A stretch of 64,000 nt of DNA from Rotaria sp. Silwood1 (lineage: Eukaryota; Rotifera; Eurotatoria; Philodinida; Philodinidae). The notes under the pieces are model-generated. The model saw only the letters and a list, made by a program, of their open reading frames with translations. It did not search any database and had not been told where the DNA came from. This document shows positions 36,186 to 50,600 of the stretch, piece by piece; position 1 is the first letter of the stretch, and each line of letters opens with the position of its first letter. The position numbers were made by a program, and so were the translations under genes. The stretch covers positions 316,335-380,334 of the forward strand of contig CAJNOP010000093.1 of assembly GCA_905250075.1 (NCBI GenBank). Reading direction: 5' to 3'.

Positions 36186-37866
36186 TAGTTGACTTTATAT
36201 GAAATTTTATAGTATATTTTAATTGAAAAAAAACTAAAAGAAAATAAAGAATTATATTAAAAAAATTATAATTTTAAAATTTAAAACGAAACTTGTGGAA
36301 ATTTTTTTATAATCGAAAAATAATCATCTATTACGAAAATCATTGAAAGATGTGAATCATACATTCTAAAAACTTTTGTTTGTTTTTCTTTTTGAATGTT
36401 TGCGCAATGTAGTATATATTGAAGCAGTGCTTCTGAGTGTTTCTTTGATGTTTTGAAATCATTCTAATCTGCTTTGATTTTTTCAACGAGTATCAAAAAT
36501 TAGAATGAATAAAAGAAATTTCAAAAAGAAAACAATTCAAAAAGCACAACTGCTGTGAAGATTGTCTTAGTGAAAGAAAGGATGAAAGAAGAAATAATTC
36601 TTTACATTTTAACTATCCATTGGCAGAATATTTGATTTTTTACCTAGAGTAAAATTTAAATAATCATGAAAATATATTCTTCTTCATTCAAGGTTTAAAA
36701 TAAGTAGTCATTATGACCTTATATTAATATGAAAAGATTCGTTCTATTAATTTTCTAAATGGTAAGTTTACAACTTCATCAGTGAAATTAACATTAATTT
36801 TGTTGATTTCGAAAAATTCATCCCTTACCTGTAAATTCATAGGAATTTTTTGTTTGTTATATAAGAAATATGATCACATATATAAAACAGGAATCTGTAT
36901 GGGATAGGACACTTCCGTTATGTCTCATGAAAAACATGGGATGTAAGTCTTTTGATAGACTTTCCATAAAATACGGAAGTGTGCGAAAATTTCTGTTCCA
37001 CGCCATGTCATGCAGAGTTCTGATATGAGAGGTGCAGTGGGTATAATAAAGAAAATGTTTGTTTATTGGAAGAAATCATTATAAAAGAAAATTATTGAGA
37101 AGAACTTGTAGAAATGTTTTTCTTTTTCTTTCTAGTTTTCAAAATAAATTAACAGAACACATCTGACTTTTACGCTGTGATCACTTGTATTTTAATACTA
37201 AATTATTATGTTTTTCTCTATATAAATGTATAGATGTGCTCCAATTTGAAACATTCTCTTATTTTTTGTATACTTATACGAATTACAAAACAAGAAAGAA
37301 AAAAGCAAAAGTTTTTTTCGTTAGTTAAGTTTCTACAATTGATATATATTCACCTACCTAATATAACAATCTATGCTATGATGTTGGATTACAATTATGT
37401 ATGTTCTTCTTTTTTCTTCCTATTTTATAGCAAGTTTGATTATATGAGAATATGCACTTCGTTAACAAAAGAAAATGAGAATCTTTACTAAAAAAATTAA
37501 TATATTTAACGTTTTACTGAATAATTTATCTCATAGGAAAAAAAAACATTCACATGAAATTAGTCTGATTGCCTTGTTAAAAAAAAATAGTTTCATTCGA
37601 ACAAATAATAATGCATCCATTTTAATATTTCTTTCTTTTTAAGCATATGCATACAAATAGATTTAATCATGTCAAATAGAACGAACGAATCGTGATCGTA
37701 TAGATTTTCCGTATAATCGATTTTGGACAGAAAACGAAGAAATAAAAAGACATAATCGTAAATGAATCATGTCAAATATATATTCTCCCCGAATATTTAA
37801 AACGACTATTTATCTTTTCTTTAATCTAAATTTATTCATTTAACCACGAGAAAAAGACAGAAGTTC
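36186..37866. other. 1.7-kb intergenic region
   Basis: No gene is supported. A hairpin-capable 10-bp perfect inverted repeat, ACACTTCCGT at 36909-36918 and ACGGAAGTGT at 36973-36982, stands out from the AT-rich background. The rest should hold the promoters of the neuropeptide gene (minus) and the GTPase gene (plus). Confidence 0.4.
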
Positions 37867-39097
37867 ATGAATCATAACGCACTTGCACTTAATAATAATG
37901 AAAATATTTCAAATGACCTGAATGATAATAAAATCGTTGTTTTTCTCGGTCGAACTGGTTCAGGTAATTTCACCTATTCTCAATAATTGATATTACGTAC
38001 TTGTTTTATGTTTTGAATTAAGGAAAAACAAGCTTATTTAATTTACTTTCAAATTCAAATCAACCATTAGGTAATTCAGTATCATCAAAAACAAAAGAAT
38101 TCTTTTATAAAACATTTCATAATGTAACATATATTGATACAATTGGTTTTCGTGATACAGAAGATGAAAATGAACATAAACTTAAAGTTGTTCTTTTTCT
38201 TAAAGAAATTCGAAATGGTTTTGATATAAGTATTTATTAGTATCTTATTTTAAAATCTATAATCTACTTTTAATATCTATATTTAGTTTTCTATTGTATT
38301 CGTATGGATGTATTTACATCTGATGAAGCGAATTTATTTTCAGAAGTTTATGGTAAAAACAAAAAAAAAAAAAATTTATAAAAAACTTAACATTGTTTTT
38401 TGTTTTTTATTCTTAATAGAAACAGTATTAACTAAAAAAGCTTATAATAATTCATGTTTATTAATTACATTCTATACACGTCCTGATATCGATGAAGTAA
38501 ATACATTAAATTCTCCTGAACGTCAACATTTATTAGATGAATTTCGATGTAATAATAAATATAATGATATACTTGATTATTTTGAAAATCGAATATTTTT
38601 TATTGATATAAGACAAGAAGAAAATTTAAATGATTGTTCATTTAATAGTACAAAATATTTACAATATAAAGCATTAAATGATATGATTAGTGAAAGAAAA
38701 CAAATTGTTTATAAACATTTAAATAAATTTATTGAATATTTTTTTCCAGGTTTGAAAAAAAAAAGAAAAATCATTCAAATAATTTTTGTTTTCATTTTAA
38801 AAGAAAGATTTGATTGTGAAAATATGAAAACAATGAGAGATATTATATTTAAAAATGATTTACTCGAAGAACAACTCAATGAATTACGAGACATTATAAT
38901 AGATGTAGTAAATGAAAAATCAACAACAAATTTCTATGATTTATTACGTTTTATGCCTATTACTAATATGTTTATTGATGTATTTGGTATGTTTAAAAAA
39001 TTTAATTTACTTAATCATTGTTTTTTTTTACATTTCTGTAGAAATAAGTCGACGTGAAAAATTACAAAAGCGCATAAACAAAGTGTTAAAAAACTAG
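37867..39097 (+). CDS. AIG1/GIMAP-like P-loop GTPase
   Basis: Exons 37867-37963, 38023-38229, 38287-38352, 38420-38749, 38804-38986 and 39042-39097 splice in phase to 312 aa. The P-loop (G1) is VVFLGRTGSGKTSLFNLL, split by intron 1. G3 is YIDTIGFRDTEDE (DxxG). A segment CLLITFYTRPDID stands where G4 would lie, but no clear NKxD/TKxD is seen. The spacing of G1 and G3 and the following FYCIRMDVFTSDEANLF helix fit AIG1/GIMAP-type GTPases. These GTPases scaffold on membranes and act in immunity or stress in plants and animals. No C-terminal membrane anchor is visible; the C-terminus is Lys/Arg-rich. The specific function is unknown. Confidence 0.8.
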
Positions 39098-42000
39098 TCT
39101 TTTCTTTTTGATTGTTAGTGTGCGTGTGTGTTTTGTTTTGTACTTACCATTTTGGTATTTTTCAGAGACTTTGTCATATAATATGAAATGATGTTAGATA
39201 TTTATGTATGTATATAGTTTAAGTAATTGTGTGATAGACTTGACATGTAAACATATATATTGAGTGTGGGATGGAGAAGAAAAAAAAAGCAACAAAAAAA
39301 AATATTCTTAGCTAAGTGAGGGGCGAATGGTTTTTGCATTAGCCATTCTCATCGTCATTGTCTAATTATACAATGTGTAAAAAAGCAAATAACTAGATAT
39401 GATTGACACATTTTCTATTTAGTCCATAGGACAAACTGTTAATCTGTAACTATGTCTCTTATAGGTTTTAGGTAGCTGCATAACAGTAAAGGTTAATAAT
39501 ACAGAATTCTATCAGCCCACATATCTTTTGAAACAAGACAGAATTTTTCATTAAATCGAATATGATAGACATTACTAATAGATTTAATATGTTAGAAGAG
39601 CCCGTATTCTTGTCAATGATAGTAATAGAAAAAAAAAAAGAAAAAGTTGTCTTCAGGTGTGACACGAACTAATTTATTAGTAGAATAAATGGTTGGATTG
39701 AAATACTACTTCTTTAAAAATTTATTTGAGATTAATTACGAAAGTAATAATGACAATGGATTATATACATGTTTTCGTTAGATTTTTCAACTAGAAGTTT
39801 ATCCGCAATAAACAATAGTTTTATTTAGTAAAAAAAAAACACAATGATGTTACTCCGTAGTTTGTATACTATTGTATCTATTAATAACGCAGATATACTT
39901 GGTAAGAGGCAAATATATCAGAGGAAGTATCTCTTGTTAATTGACTAATGGTAACATATTATGAAAGTAGGCGGGTGACAAACTGTCTGTCGCATGAAAT
40001 TAATTGCATCTCAGATTTAATTCAAACCATAATAGCTTTAAGAATAGCCTTTCATCCAGAACATATCCAGACATATGGACTTGTTTGCTTTTCATTAGAC
40101 TTAAATATAAACATGATTTATAATTGTTTTGTTTTGTTTTCATGTCGTCTTCTGAGTGTTTGATATTTTAAATTGAAAGATAAAGTAAGATGAAGAATGT
40201 AAATATGTTGGATTAATCATACAGTTCATATGTCATTTTTGATGATCTATCGTCTGTTCTTTACAAGATAAATTTCTTTAATTAATTTCGTATCTGGATA
40301 AAATATCTATAAGAAGACTGTCTAACAGCTGTTTATATTGTATTTATCAATATCATTTGAGAAGACTAACTACAATGAACGACTGCATACAGTTAGCAGA
40401 TAGTATATGCTAGAAAATATATAGATAAGTATTATCAACTATATTTGGTTTATATAGTAGTCTGTATTAGAATGAAATCTTTGTTAAAATTTTGTTTAAG
40501 ATATAAAGAAACAAAACTTAAAGAAATAGTAGAGCAGTTAGAAATATCGTGTCACAAATAAACTGATAATTTCGTTTCTTATTTTTATCAAATTACACTA
40601 CAAATTATCCAGTGCGAAAGTAATTACTAAATAACATAATATGAAATATAACAGTCTGCATCCTTAGAAGTCGATGAATTTGTAGTGAAGCACAAATTGT
40701 TTATTCTACTTACACATTTTTAATGTCTTCTCAACTAATTAAATTGATGAGATACGCAGAAAGAATTGAAATTGCGCTTGACTTTTATGAGGCAAATCTT
40801 TTGTATATTATGTTAGACGTTTTACTCAATCATCGAAGATATTAACATGATTAATCATATTGTTATCGAACGTTTTTTTTTTCATTCAATCTATTTATAT
40901 TGATGTTTGTCAAACAGTGAAATCACAAAAAACTTGATTCCTTTATTAACATATGTAGTATTTCGAGTTGGATTAAAAAGATTCGTTTGATCATAAAATT
41001 TGACTACCCTTTCTAATCAAGTATATCAATCGAGATCCTTTTCTTCTTTGCATTACTTAATGTCAAGAACGACATATTAGGAAGCTTTGTTAAAGATACC
41101 GTAGGATAAGATTGCAAATCTGCCATTTTTCTAGATTTAGTTTCCAATAAGTTACAACGGTAGGGCATGACATTCGGCTCATTTTTGGGTATTTATTTTT
41201 TTTGATTAACGCAAAAAAGTTTTCCGAAGACTAACAAGAGATCTATCATTTCTGCATAATAACTATGGTAACAATGGTTTTTTTTGTTGTGTAAACTCAA
41301 TATGAAAACTGTTACGACAGGTCTATGTAGTTGTTCATGCTTTACAAAATGACATATGGATCATGTTGATCGATTAGTTTATGGTGAGTCAAATAGATGA
41401 AATGTCATGTCTTTTTAACCCTCCATAAACTAAGCGATCACCATGGTCAATATATTATTTTGTAGAGCAAGAGAAACTACATAAATCCACAATAATAGTA
41501 TTCATATTGAGTTTACAAAAAAAAATTATTATTATCATAGTTATGATGCACAAATGATAGACTTCTTAAGACTACTTAGTCTATTATAAAGATATGTGCA
41601 GAATTTCATGATCTTTCTTTCTCACTTATTGAGAGTCAAACCCAAAGGAGTTGCAGAGTTACAACCTTATTATTAGGACGTACTCTTTGCACCAAGGTAA
41701 AAAATTCAACAAAATATTTCGAATAGTATCCCACACGGTTATCACTAACTTTTCTCGTCCGAATCGAACTCGAAAATAGTTTTCATTATCCGAACCGACA
41801 GCTATCCAATAATCATCTATCCAGATTCAGACTGAGTCGAATTAGCTGTGCTCAAGGCTCATTCGGTAGTACCTAACATTCGGTAAATTTTTCCAATCAT
41901 AATACTTTTTCACACTTTATTATCTTAAAAATATTTGATTTGTTCAAATAAGTGCATACCACAAACCAAAAGCACTACACAAGAAAGTGGCTGCATTAAA

Positions 42001-45000
42001 TTAATTATCACACATAATGGCTTTCAACATCAGTAAAAAAATTTTTTCCGCATGACTGGAAGTGTACTTTTTCTAACTGTTAGTGAGGCTAGAGTTTTAA
42101 AAAATCGAGATAGAACATGACAATTTCTATACACATAAACATAAAAGATGATATCTAATAATTTTTCATCCTCTCAAGTAAAAGTCTTCTCTTATATATC
42201 TCTTCAGGAGAATAGACTGACATTTACAATATGTCTATATGTACTCGACATTCGATTTTGAACTTTCTATCACTTATAATTATAGATATAACTATAAGCA
42301 ATGCACAATTCATAGTAAGAGTTTGTATTAGTTTTAGAAATGTCGATTATGAAAAAAATCTGTAGTTATTCGATCATTACTATACTACGCGTAGCTTTTA
42401 CTATTTCTATCTTACTTCTGTGTACTTTATCAATAGAGAAGAATCATACAATCTGCTTTTGTCTGATGTTTGTAACATGCAAAAACAAATAAAAAGAAAC
42501 ATACGAATGACTTACAAGAGTAGACAAATTAACTTTTATGCCGTGATTCTTTTAAAACAAAGAAAACAAACTTCAATAATGCAAAAATTGAAAATTTCTA
42601 TTCCAGCAAAAGTATGAGTAACTGATAGAAAAATTACTAAGTTAATTGAAATAAGTAATAGATCAATCTGAAGAGCATATGTATTATCATTGACGTATAT
42701 TCTTTTTCTTGAGTTCTGGTAATATATCAGTCTATTCTAGAGAAGAAACATGTAAGAATATTAATTGAGAAGATCAAAAATTATTAGATATCCTTTATAC
42801 ACAAGAATAAATTTTTCATAATGACAATACACTGTCACTTTTCGAATGACCTGTGTTTCTCATGTGCTTGATCATTCATTCTATAATTTATCGCATTGAA
42901 AATAAATCTATTTATACATGTCAGCTTCTCTCACGGATGTCAGTTTTGTAAAGGCATGCTCAAATAATTTTTCTCATTAATATCTCTAAATGTCAATAGT
43001 TTCGAACGATGCAAATAGTCCTAAATTATCAAAATATTTATAGTTGCTAGGTGAGATACGACTATGTGATTATATCCAAACCTGAATGGACAATTTTTTT
43101 CAAGTGTGGTATTCGATCCGACTCGATAATTCTATAGTTAAACTAATGCCCCGAGTCGAGTTATGTGCTGAATATTCAACCGAGTTGCAGAACACTAATG
43201 CGAAACAGTCAATTTATTTTTTGCACTAAATCTAATAACGTAATTGACATCAATGTTTTAAACTCAGCAATATACTTTATAGGAAACATCTATAAAATAT
43301 TAATAATTTTTAATTTAAACGACAAATAATAAAAATTCATTTATAAAGGAAGATGTTGAAAAAGTATCAGACAGTATAGATTGAAATTTGGATACTTAAT
43401 AATAATTTCATTGTTTGAAAAAAACAAAAGTTTGCATAAATGAAGTTAGCAAGCGGTTCGTCCTAGCGACTTAGCCAACGCAGGTCTACAATGAGCTAAA
43501 TACTGTTCAACGAGCTCTATTCAATGATATATGCTTTATTTCAATGAAAATAAAATTTCAGTGATTAAAATCTTTGACAAATTTTAATGAATAAATTGTC
43601 ATTGTCTTTCGTTACCATTATGTGTAAAATAAAGATTAAGAGAAGGCTTACATCTACAATCATACCTTCTAAATTTTCTGATAGTCTGCAATTTATAGTT
43701 TAATAAGAGTTATGCATAAATATATATTTATGACTGAAACGTGCTTCTCAAATTGGATGGAAGTAGATATGTTGTCAAAATGGCGAACATCTTAATATAA
43801 ATTAATAATAAAATTCTTTCTTGACAAAAAAAACTCTATCTGTCTCATATATGTTTTAAATTTAGCTCAGATGAACTACTATCGTTAGATGAGATAAACC
43901 GATAGTAGCAATCGATGATACTTGAGCAATTCTGATCAATATAGTTTTGTTTTTTTTTAATTGAGTATAACATACATTATTCTTTAGAAGTTGTCTGGTT
44001 GCGCCTGACCCACTACATGCCTCAATTAGTTCAGTCGATGGGGCGAATAGTCTTTGAAAAAACTCGAATTTTCTACTAACTTTCTTACGGTAAACACTAT
44101 TGTAATAAAAATTAGTGTTTTTCATTGCTTTCAGGAACATGATATTTGAAGAACAGTCTTCTATTCATAGTTATCATAATCGTATGTTATTGATGACTGT
44201 CCCACATTATTAAAATTATGTTAGTATGAATAAAATAAATAAATTCGCGATTTTTGTTATTCATGTTTTTGTGAGTCATCAGGAAATTGCGCAAACGACT
44301 TAGGTTAAATGAAATATCACTGCGAAGTCAAAATTCGCTTCTACTTTGTCTTCGAAACAATTAAAAGAGTATTTAAACGTCGTTTGAAATACAAAATGAA
44401 GCTGTATTGATTATACAAAAGCCAATAAGCTAAAGAAAGAGCAGCCAATATGTTTTCTTCTAACCTTATATCACTAAACTATACAAAAATGCTTTTTACT
44501 TTTGCCATCAAATATGCCAAATAATTCGACATGGCAAAACATTCCTATTCAATCAATAATCAATAAATAGTTTGTTTGTACAAATATTTTTCTCAGCGTA
44601 GAAGTAAACAAACCAGAATTTTACAATACTCCAACAGTAAACACTGTTTGAAGTATATAATCATAACTATTCAGTAGACATCAATGTTGAAATTTATTTT
44701 AATGATTATTAGTGAAAATCATTGTTCAATTTTTATTCATATCAAAGAAATTTTCTTGTTAGATATTTGATGTTTCTAATTAATATTCAATCATAATTTC
44801 ATTGAATGTTAACATCGATTCCAATGTCAATAATATTCATTTTCGAAATATGTTTAAAATTTATTAGAATCAACAAATGAAACGTTTCTACATAAAAACT
44901 AAACACATGTACTTCAAATCTTTTATTTTACATTTTCAAATTATTCATCATTTTGCCTATAATTAATTTTATTAGGTACTTTGAGAAAAAGTATATTAAT

Positions 45001-45103
45001 ACAACTTTACGAAGAAGATATACAATGTGAAGTCCATATAATTGTTGGAGTTTCTAATAGTAACAAGTTCTATTTTACTCTATCGTGTTTCATATATGCT
45101 AAT
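39098..45103. other. 6-kb gene-poor region
   Basis: Both strands were scanned and no exon chain could be built. Short frames (39948-40163 plus, 42420-42617 plus, 43862-44140 minus) are isolated, unspliced and without motifs. The region contains a foldback element at 41242-41561. Two short stretches rich in CGAGTCGAGT/GACTCGA motifs (41745-41850 and 43110-43190) resemble the degenerate motif seen near 21.9 and 22.5 kb. Confidence 0.45.
41242..41561. repeat. large foldback element (arms about 140 bp)
   Basis: Left arm 41242-41384 and right arm 41423-41561 are imperfect reverse complements around a roughly 38-bp centre. Shared blocks include TCTATCATT, ATAACTATG, GTAAACTCAATATGAA, TATGTAGTT, TACAAAAT and TTAGTTTATGG. 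The interior encodes nothing. The similarity is lower than in the DIS3L2-intron element, which suggests an older insertion. Weak pairing may extend about 10-15 bp further out. Confidence 0.7.
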
Positions 45104-46675
45104 CAGGGCTCCGGATGGGATGGGATGGGACGAAAAAATCGTCCCATGGTACGAGTTGATTCGTCCCATCCCATCCCGTGGGATATCTAAAATTTTTTTT
45201 CCATCCCATCCCATCCCATGGGATTTAGGGGTCGTCCCATCCCATCCCATGGGAACCCATGGGACAAACATCTACTGAAAAAATATTAAAATTTATTGAA
45301 CCAATCACCATGGTAGTCATATTGAATCCTTTGATATTCTTCCTAACTATTTCCATATCGCTACTTTATTTCACATTCAATTTCTCTACTATTTATATTA
45401 ATTCACATGGTTCTTTTCGAAAAAGATACTGCGCATCTTGATCAACGCTAATGAATAAGGTAATCAACTCATCGAAATTTGTTAAGATAGATTTCAATTC
45501 GTCAGGATCTGCTCGAGTCCAGAATTGACGTTTCTTTTTTGGAACATTGCAACACAATAGTTCGAATCACTAACCAGTACTAACGATGCTTCTCTCGGGC
45601 ATCGGAAACTTGATGTCTCATATTCTGATGATTTTCCTTAGATTTCTCAGATTTTTTAAGGCGGTTAAAGATTATTACATATTGTTGCACTATTCAAGGG
45701 ATTTCTTCAAATGTTCACGGATTTCAATAAAATATAAAATAGTTTTAATCCAACAGATTTGATTTAGATTTGCTATCCACTAATTAGTTTTCTCTTAACC
45801 ATGAGCTTCCGAGAGTTGTATCGAAAATTGATTTGAAGTATAAGTTAATTAAAACATGTGCTCTTGTCGTTATGGCGTGATGAGTAGTGCTAGGAGTAGT
45901 ATTAAAAAATAAAATAGTACAAAACACATGAAACTCAGAAAGAAATTACTTTGTTTTTAATAGTTAGTACGGTTTGTTAAAATGTTATTTTTATGCACGA
46001 GAGAATTGGACTTTATTTGAAAAGAAAATGATAATAAATAGTCTTAGACTTTTTCAGCCTTTTTTAATAATAGTCTTCATCATAATAATACGTAGTAATA
46101 CGAATCTAACACACTTATTTGTCATAAACTAAGTTTCTTATTCATGTGTTATGCTCATATCAACTACTTTAACGCAATCTTACAGGATTGAAAGTATAAC
46201 TTACTAATATTTGTTTTAAAATAAAATGATATCCTCTATGGGTAAAAACGATCGTTTCGTTTCGATACTCTGAAAGCAACAACTAAGAAATACAAGATAA
46301 TTCATTATTTAATTTTATATAAAATGATTTTTTTTTCTTAAAAATGGTACAAGAGAGTCAAATGTGAACTCATTTGTGTTAAAATAAAACAGATGTAATA
46401 AGGAAATTATGAAGTCTATCTTTCTCCACTTTTATAAAGTAGCTCGAACTAATATTTCTACAGAAAATAATGTGCAAATTTTACTCAAAAATAAAAAACA
46501 CAAATCCCATGGGATCAAAGTTTTGTCCCATCCCATCCCATGGGATTAGCGATTTATTCCATCCCATCCCATGGGATATTTGAAGGAAAAAGTTGTCCCA
46601 TGGGATGGGATTAGATGGGATGGGATGCGATGGGATGGGATGGGATGGGATTGTCCCATCCCATCCGGAGCCCTG
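45104..46675. mobile_element. hAT-type element with (TGGGA)n termini, 1572 bp
   Basis: Inverted ends start CAGGGCTCCGGATGGGATGG on both sides, and an exact 8-bp target duplication, ATGCTAAT, flanks them (45096-45103 and 46676-46683). Both subterminal regions (about 45115-45270 and 46505-46665) are arrays of TGGGA/TCCCA in both orientations, able to fold extensively. The 1.2-kb middle is AT-rich and has no transposase-like frame, so the element is non-autonomous. The intact ends and duplication suggest fairly recent movement. Confidence 0.9.
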
Positions 46676-47698
46676 ATGCTAATACTAAGAACAAAGGAAC
46701 ACCTCTTTCAAAACTTTGGATCTATTGATTCATGACAACTGATATTGAACAATATCTATGCTTTGCTTTTGCGTGATTTTCTTCAATCAACATGTAATTT
46801 CTTTACGAGAACAGATAAATTTGATATTTTGCTATTTAAAACCATTATTTAACACAACTGAAAGGTTTGTCAATTTATATAAGGTTATTAGTGCCAAAAT
46901 GAAAATATAATGAGCTATACAGTTCGATTTTTATACTAAGCTTTATATTTTTAGGTCGTTTAATAACTAGATATTATCACAGGTGTATGATAACAGTAGT
47001 TGACAGAACTTCCACAACAAAATGGAATCTTTTTCTGATATTTTTATAAAAGCATCAACCGAAACTACTAGCCATCAAAAGGTTCTTACAGTCAATTGCT
47101 AGCAGTTTAACAAAAATTAGCCACTGTCAAAAGTTCAACTGAACCGGCAAACTGATCAACCAGATTCTAAACGCTCTCTACTACTATTATCAACTAAATA
47201 AAAATAGAAAAGCCTATAATTTTGATTAGTTATTACGACGCCTTTTTTTCATAAGTATAGTTTTTAGTTTATTTTTTTTTATGCAAACATAACCTTAAAG
47301 GAAAAAATCATTGAATACTTAAAACTAATAACAAAACAAAAACGTGAGAAACACAAATGCGGGTATAGATGATCTAGTCTCTGACTTCAATTTCTATTCA
47401 TATACAATACTATGCCATTATTCATAACATAAACGAAAACAAAAGGCAGAAATGAAGAACAAACTCTCAAAAGAAAAGAAAGAAATTCAAAAAATGTCTT
47501 TTTCCTATACTTCTGAAACTAAATAAGATCACAAAACTAAATAATGGTGAAGAAAAAAAAAACCGAATACAAATAATATAATTATACACATAGCGAGATC
47601 TTCTCACATCAATATCAGTATTTGCTCTACTCCGAATATGAAAGAAAGAAAAAAAGAAGAAGAATTAAAAGAAAGTGTTTTTTTTTTTTGTTATTCAT
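46676..47698. other. intergenic, nothing recognised
   Basis: AT-rich spacer between the hAT-type element and the 3' end of BCKDK. It presumably includes the BCKDK 3' UTR near 47600-47698. No repeats or exons stood out. Confidence 0.4.
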
Positions 47699-50600
47699 TT
47701 ACAATCGTACAATGCGTTTTTCTGATGTTAAAAGTCCAACACGTACATAAACATCAGTACCAATACCAAACATTGTTTCGATTGTTAATGAGCCATTTAA
47801 ATATTCACAATAGGCACGTGATGTTGGCACACCAAAACCATATCTAAAATAAAATAAAACAAAAAATATCATTTTATTTTCCATCAATAAAAAGAAAAAC
47901 AAATGAATGAATAATTTATTTACCCGCTCATTTTATTCGTATGCTCTCTAGTAACTAGTTGATCATATAAATGACTTTCAAAATCAGTATATGAAAGTGA
48001 TGCAGCATTATCTGCTGAATGACTCGATGAAAAATGATAATCAAATACTTTATCAAGTAATGATCGTGGCATACCACCACCACGATCTTTTATTCTAGAA
48101 AGAATAAAAAAAAAAAACAAAGAATATTTATCATCAAAATATTCTTGAAAGTTCTATACCGAAAAACAAGTTCATCTTCATTAACAGCAATTGTAACGCC
48201 AACACTTGGTAAATCACTATCTGAATGTCTATAATGTTCAACTGTCGCTCTATAAAACGAAGTAAATATATTCTTATTCACTAATGAAAATATAAACAAG
48301 TAATCATATATGAAGATCAAAGAAGTAGAATTCGATTAAGAACATTTTAGCTTACAAAGGAAATCTCCCAACTAATTAATCATTTGTAAGTCAAGACTAT
48401 GTGCATTATGTAAATCCTAATCTGCTATGAGTATCATTTAAAAAAAGTTTGAGTTCTTAAGGTATTGTTGCGGAGATATTGCGTTTTTGTGATATTTTTC
48501 GGTAGAATATCATGTTCCCTAAGGAATACTAGGGAAACTAGTTTTTTTTTTAATTCCGTATACATACCGGCAAATTCGATGTTCTTATTTCAGGAGAGAA
48601 GCAAAGCAAAAGATTTGAAACTCTCAAAATAAACTATTCTCATTGCAGTCTGTCTCTATGTAAAGATTCAAGTCAAAAAAACAGTTTTCCTAGTATTTTT
48701 TAGAAGTACAATGGCATCAACATCAAACATATCGTCAAAATACAATATTTACGATCAATAAGCTAAGAGTTCGAAATTTTTTTCCAATATTCTTAGTTCA
48801 TTTCGGTTTACCTGATGCACATAGTTCCGAACTCAAAAGAGATCAAAGCAGTTGAATGACTTTCTTCATTAAGTAAATACCGTTGAAATATCGAACTTTG
48901 CATAAATATTTGCAAATCTAGTTAAATTTATTAAAAACAAAATCATCGAGCAAAATCGATCACCTTGCTACACATCGAACATACACAAATTATAAAGACT
49001 AGCATTCGAAAAGAAATAATCGTAAAGATAAAAACTATAGATTAAGCTTGTACACATCATTCCAGAGTTAAATAATAAATCAAGAAGAAAAATTATTAAT
49101 TATAAATCATTTTTGAACAATAATATCTTTACTTTTACAATCATTTCATATATACTTTTTGTATTAAAATTTTGGTTTCATAATATATGCAATTATAATT
49201 TCGAATATTCATTTATTTAAATGCTATAAATTAGATTTGTTGTTAACATAGGCATTGCCTTACATCTCTTATAATGATCTATGTTTATCAATCAATGATT
49301 AAGCAATGTGAGAAATGCATCTTTTTTTTTCGATGCAGATAAATCAATGATGCAACAAAAAAAAGCTCTGTGATCTTCAGCTTGATATGCATAACACTTA
49401 CTCACCATCAATACCAAGATTTTTACAAAACATAACTTGTATAAACAAATTCAAAGCTGCAGCATACAACAAAAGATTTTTTTTTTCATACTCCTTTATA
49501 TCTTCTATCGAGTGAGATTGCCGTTTCTTTTTTTGTGTTATATTTCAGTTTTACTGATTAATCTAACACTAAAACTTACCTAAATGCATTTTTCAGCATT
49601 TCAGGTATAATATAATTTAATGGTGTTGCAATATATGGAAATGTACTATGTACATGACCATCGATCTTAACATTAGGAGTAACACCATATTCCGAACGGC
49701 ATACTTTCCTATTAAAATAAAAGAGTATTATATTGGAATAAAGTTTTTCTTTTTTTTCTCATAAACTTACATCACATATTCAGCTGCTGATTCAACAAGT
49801 TTTTTAGGTGAAAAACTCATACAAATAGCACCAATATAATTTTGCTATATTACAAGAAAAAAATAAAGAAGATTATTAAATTTAAATAGTAAAATTTTCT
49901 ATACTTTATCTTTGCGTAAAGCAATATGATGTTCAATTAACATTTTAATAGCCAATCTAGAAGTCAAAGCACGATCAAGAAAATTACGTACAAGTGTTTC
50001 TTGCTATAAAAATAAAAGAAATATTTCATAGTAAAAAAAAAGAATATAAATATTATATTTTCTTTGTTACTTTTATATGTCTTTTTGATTCACGAAAACC
50101 TTCTGCTAATAATGGTAATGTATCTGCCGTACAACTAAGTGTATTTTTAAGTAGTTCAGTAAAATCTTTCTCTTGTTCTAGAGTTTTAATCTTTAAAATA
50201 AAGTTCATAGAAATTTTTAAGATAAAAAAAAAAAATAACTAAATCTTACTGGTGGAAATGTATGCAGTGTATGAAAGATTTTAATAAATCGTTCATGCTA
50301 AAATAGAGATCAGTCATTGGTAATAACAAAAAAAAACAATACATATGAATAAATTAATTTATACCAATTCTAATAACAGAGGATTACATGCAACAACAAA
50401 TGGTAAATTTCGAAAATCATCTATTCGATGTGCAAAACGAATGGGTAAATCTCTATGAAGATATTGAGCTGATCTCTAAAATATAAAATAAATGATCAAG
50501 AAGTTCATGTTTTAATTATTGAAACTTACTAAAAGATGACTTCCATCTTCTGTTTTTCCAATATACATCATTGTTAATGGTGTAAGGCGAATTGAATGCT

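Noticed and set aside
43862..44140. 92-codon minus-strand frame
   Set aside because: Isolated in a gene-poor region, no family, no splice partners, crosses AT-rich tracts.
45042..45278. Overlapping frames with DGMGWDE-like repeats
   Set aside because: They are translations of the TGGGA/TCCCA arrays at the end of the hAT-type element, open on both strands only because of the pentamer repeat.
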